Below the pieces are notes generated by a model, which searched no databases, was not told the DNA's origin, and worked only from the letters and a program-made list of their open reading frames with translations. From positions 62,001-126,000 of the forward strand of contig NZ_BMPM01000003.1 of the NCBI RefSeq assembly GCF_014647595.1: a DNA stretch of 64,000 bases. Reading direction: 5' to 3'. This DNA is from Paenarthrobacter histidinolovorans. GTDB taxonomy: Bacteria > Actinomycetota > Actinomycetes > Actinomycetales > Micrococcaceae. The translations under genes and the position numbers were made by a program. This document shows, one piece after another, positions 63,311 through 64,000 of this stretch (the first letter of the stretch is position 1; every line of letters starts with the position of its first letter).

Positions 63311-64000
63311 TTAGCCGTGGAGCGGCTTGCCCGCGAGGGCGAGGTGGGCTTCGCCCAAAGCTTCGTTCTGGGTCGGGTGGGCGTGCACCAGCTGGGCCAC
63401 GTCCTCCGGGTAGGCTTCCCAGTTCACGATCAGCTGGGCTTCACCGATCTGCTCACCCATACGTGAACCAATCATGTGGATACCAACTACGGGGCCATCC
63501 TTCTGGCGGACAAGCTTGACGATGCCGCCAGTGCCGAGGATGGAGCTCTTGCCGTTGCCGGCAAGGTTGTATTCCTGGGTCTGCACCTGGTCGTCGCCGA
63601 ACTTCTCCTTGGCGGCCTTTTCGGTGTAACCGACTGTGGCGATTTCAGGTTCGCAGTACGTGACTTTGGGGATGTTGATGTCCTCGACGATGGCCGGGTT
63701 CAGGCCGGCGATCTCCTCGGCGACGAAAATGCCCTGCTGGTAGCCACGGTGTGCGAGCTGGACGCCCGGGACGATGTCGCCTACGGCGTAGATGTTGCCG
63801 ACGCCGGTGTGGAGGCGCTCGTTGGTGATGACGAAGCCACGGTCGATGGTGATGCCGGCTTCTTCGTAGCCAAGGTTGGCGGTGACGGGACCGCGACCCA
63901 CTGCAACGAGCAGAAGGTCCGCTTCGAAGGTCTGGCCATCAACCAAGGTGACCTTGACGCCGTCGTCGTTCTGCTCGACACCCTGGAAGAAGATGCCCGT
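63311..64000 (-). CDS. lpdA: Dihydrolipoyl dehydrogenase (E3), 3' part
   Basis: Flavoprotein that re-oxidises the lipoyl arm of E2. The 5' part lies past the window end; the visible 229 residues include [22 protein letters not shown] of the FAD/NAD region and the C-terminal interface domain with the active-site [15 protein letters not shown] histidine and glutamate. It precedes sucB on the minus strand, in line with a shared operon. Confidence 0.95.
   Translation of the reverse strand, partial: TGIFFQGVEQNDDGVKVTLVDGQTFEADLLLVAVGRGPVTANLGYEEAGITIDRGFVITNERLHTGVGNIYAVGDIVPGVQLAHRGYQQGIFVAEEIAGLNPAIVEDINIPKVTYCEPEIATVGYTEKAAKEKFGDDQVQTQEYNLAGNGKSSILGTGGIVKLVRQKDGPVVGIHMIGSRMGEQIGEAQLIVNWEAYPEDVAQLVHAHPTQNEALGEAHLALAGKPLHG

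Overview
The window looks like chromosomal DNA of a high-GC actinobacterium of the Arthrobacter/Paenarthrobacter type (Micrococcaceae). This rests on a dcw cluster ending in sepF, yggT and divIVA, on GlnR and NrdR operators, on the glnA2-glnE pair, on polyphosphate glucokinase, and on a recurring TANNNT-N6-ATG/GTG start architecture that suggests many leaderless mRNAs. It is not a database match.

Layout. 1-14659: cell-wall and division cluster on the + strand (murF partial, mraY, murD, ftsW, murG, murC, ftsQ, ftsZ, pgeF, yggS, sepF, yggT, divIVA, lspA, rluD), with many 4-8 bp overlaps. 14730-25322: housekeeping genes (dnaE, a flavin reductase, a membrane protein, hisD, nrdR, an SDR, ppgK, map, a 54-residue protein, panB). 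25513-32467: nitrogen genes glnA2 and glnE, then a sulfatase, a GNAT acetyltransferase and a small unknown protein.

32536-48719 is an integrated element of about 16.2 kb, flanked by perfect 25-bp direct repeats. The right repeat is the 3' end of glnA (glutamine synthetase I), so the attachment site is the end of a protein-coding gene. The element has an intact tyrosine integrase, an XRE repressor and a divergent early operon (AlpA-like HTH, a RecA-like ATPase and a chain of tiny overlapping genes). It also has a terminase-small-subunit-like gene, a tail tape measure gene, a beta-helix tail-spike gene and several cargo genes with their own promoters and terminators. I see no portal, capsid, large terminase or lysis gene. 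This is the part of the window most likely to hold something undescribed: either a phage satellite that brings tail genes but no head, or a heavily deleted prophage. A nucleotidyltransferase-like/unknown gene pair and an HTH/membrane-protein pair are the main cargo.

48694-64000: glnA with a four-half-site GlnR operator upstream, an RDD protein, a DUF4191-type protein, lipA and lipB, a membrane Ser/Thr kinase, a TIGR01777-type epimerase, a tricorn-like protease, an OsmC peroxiredoxin, a VOC protein, a small membrane protein, sucB (2-oxo acid dehydrogenase E2, two lipoyl domains) and the 3' part of lpdA. lipA and lipB would make the lipoyl cofactor used by sucB and the lpdA product.
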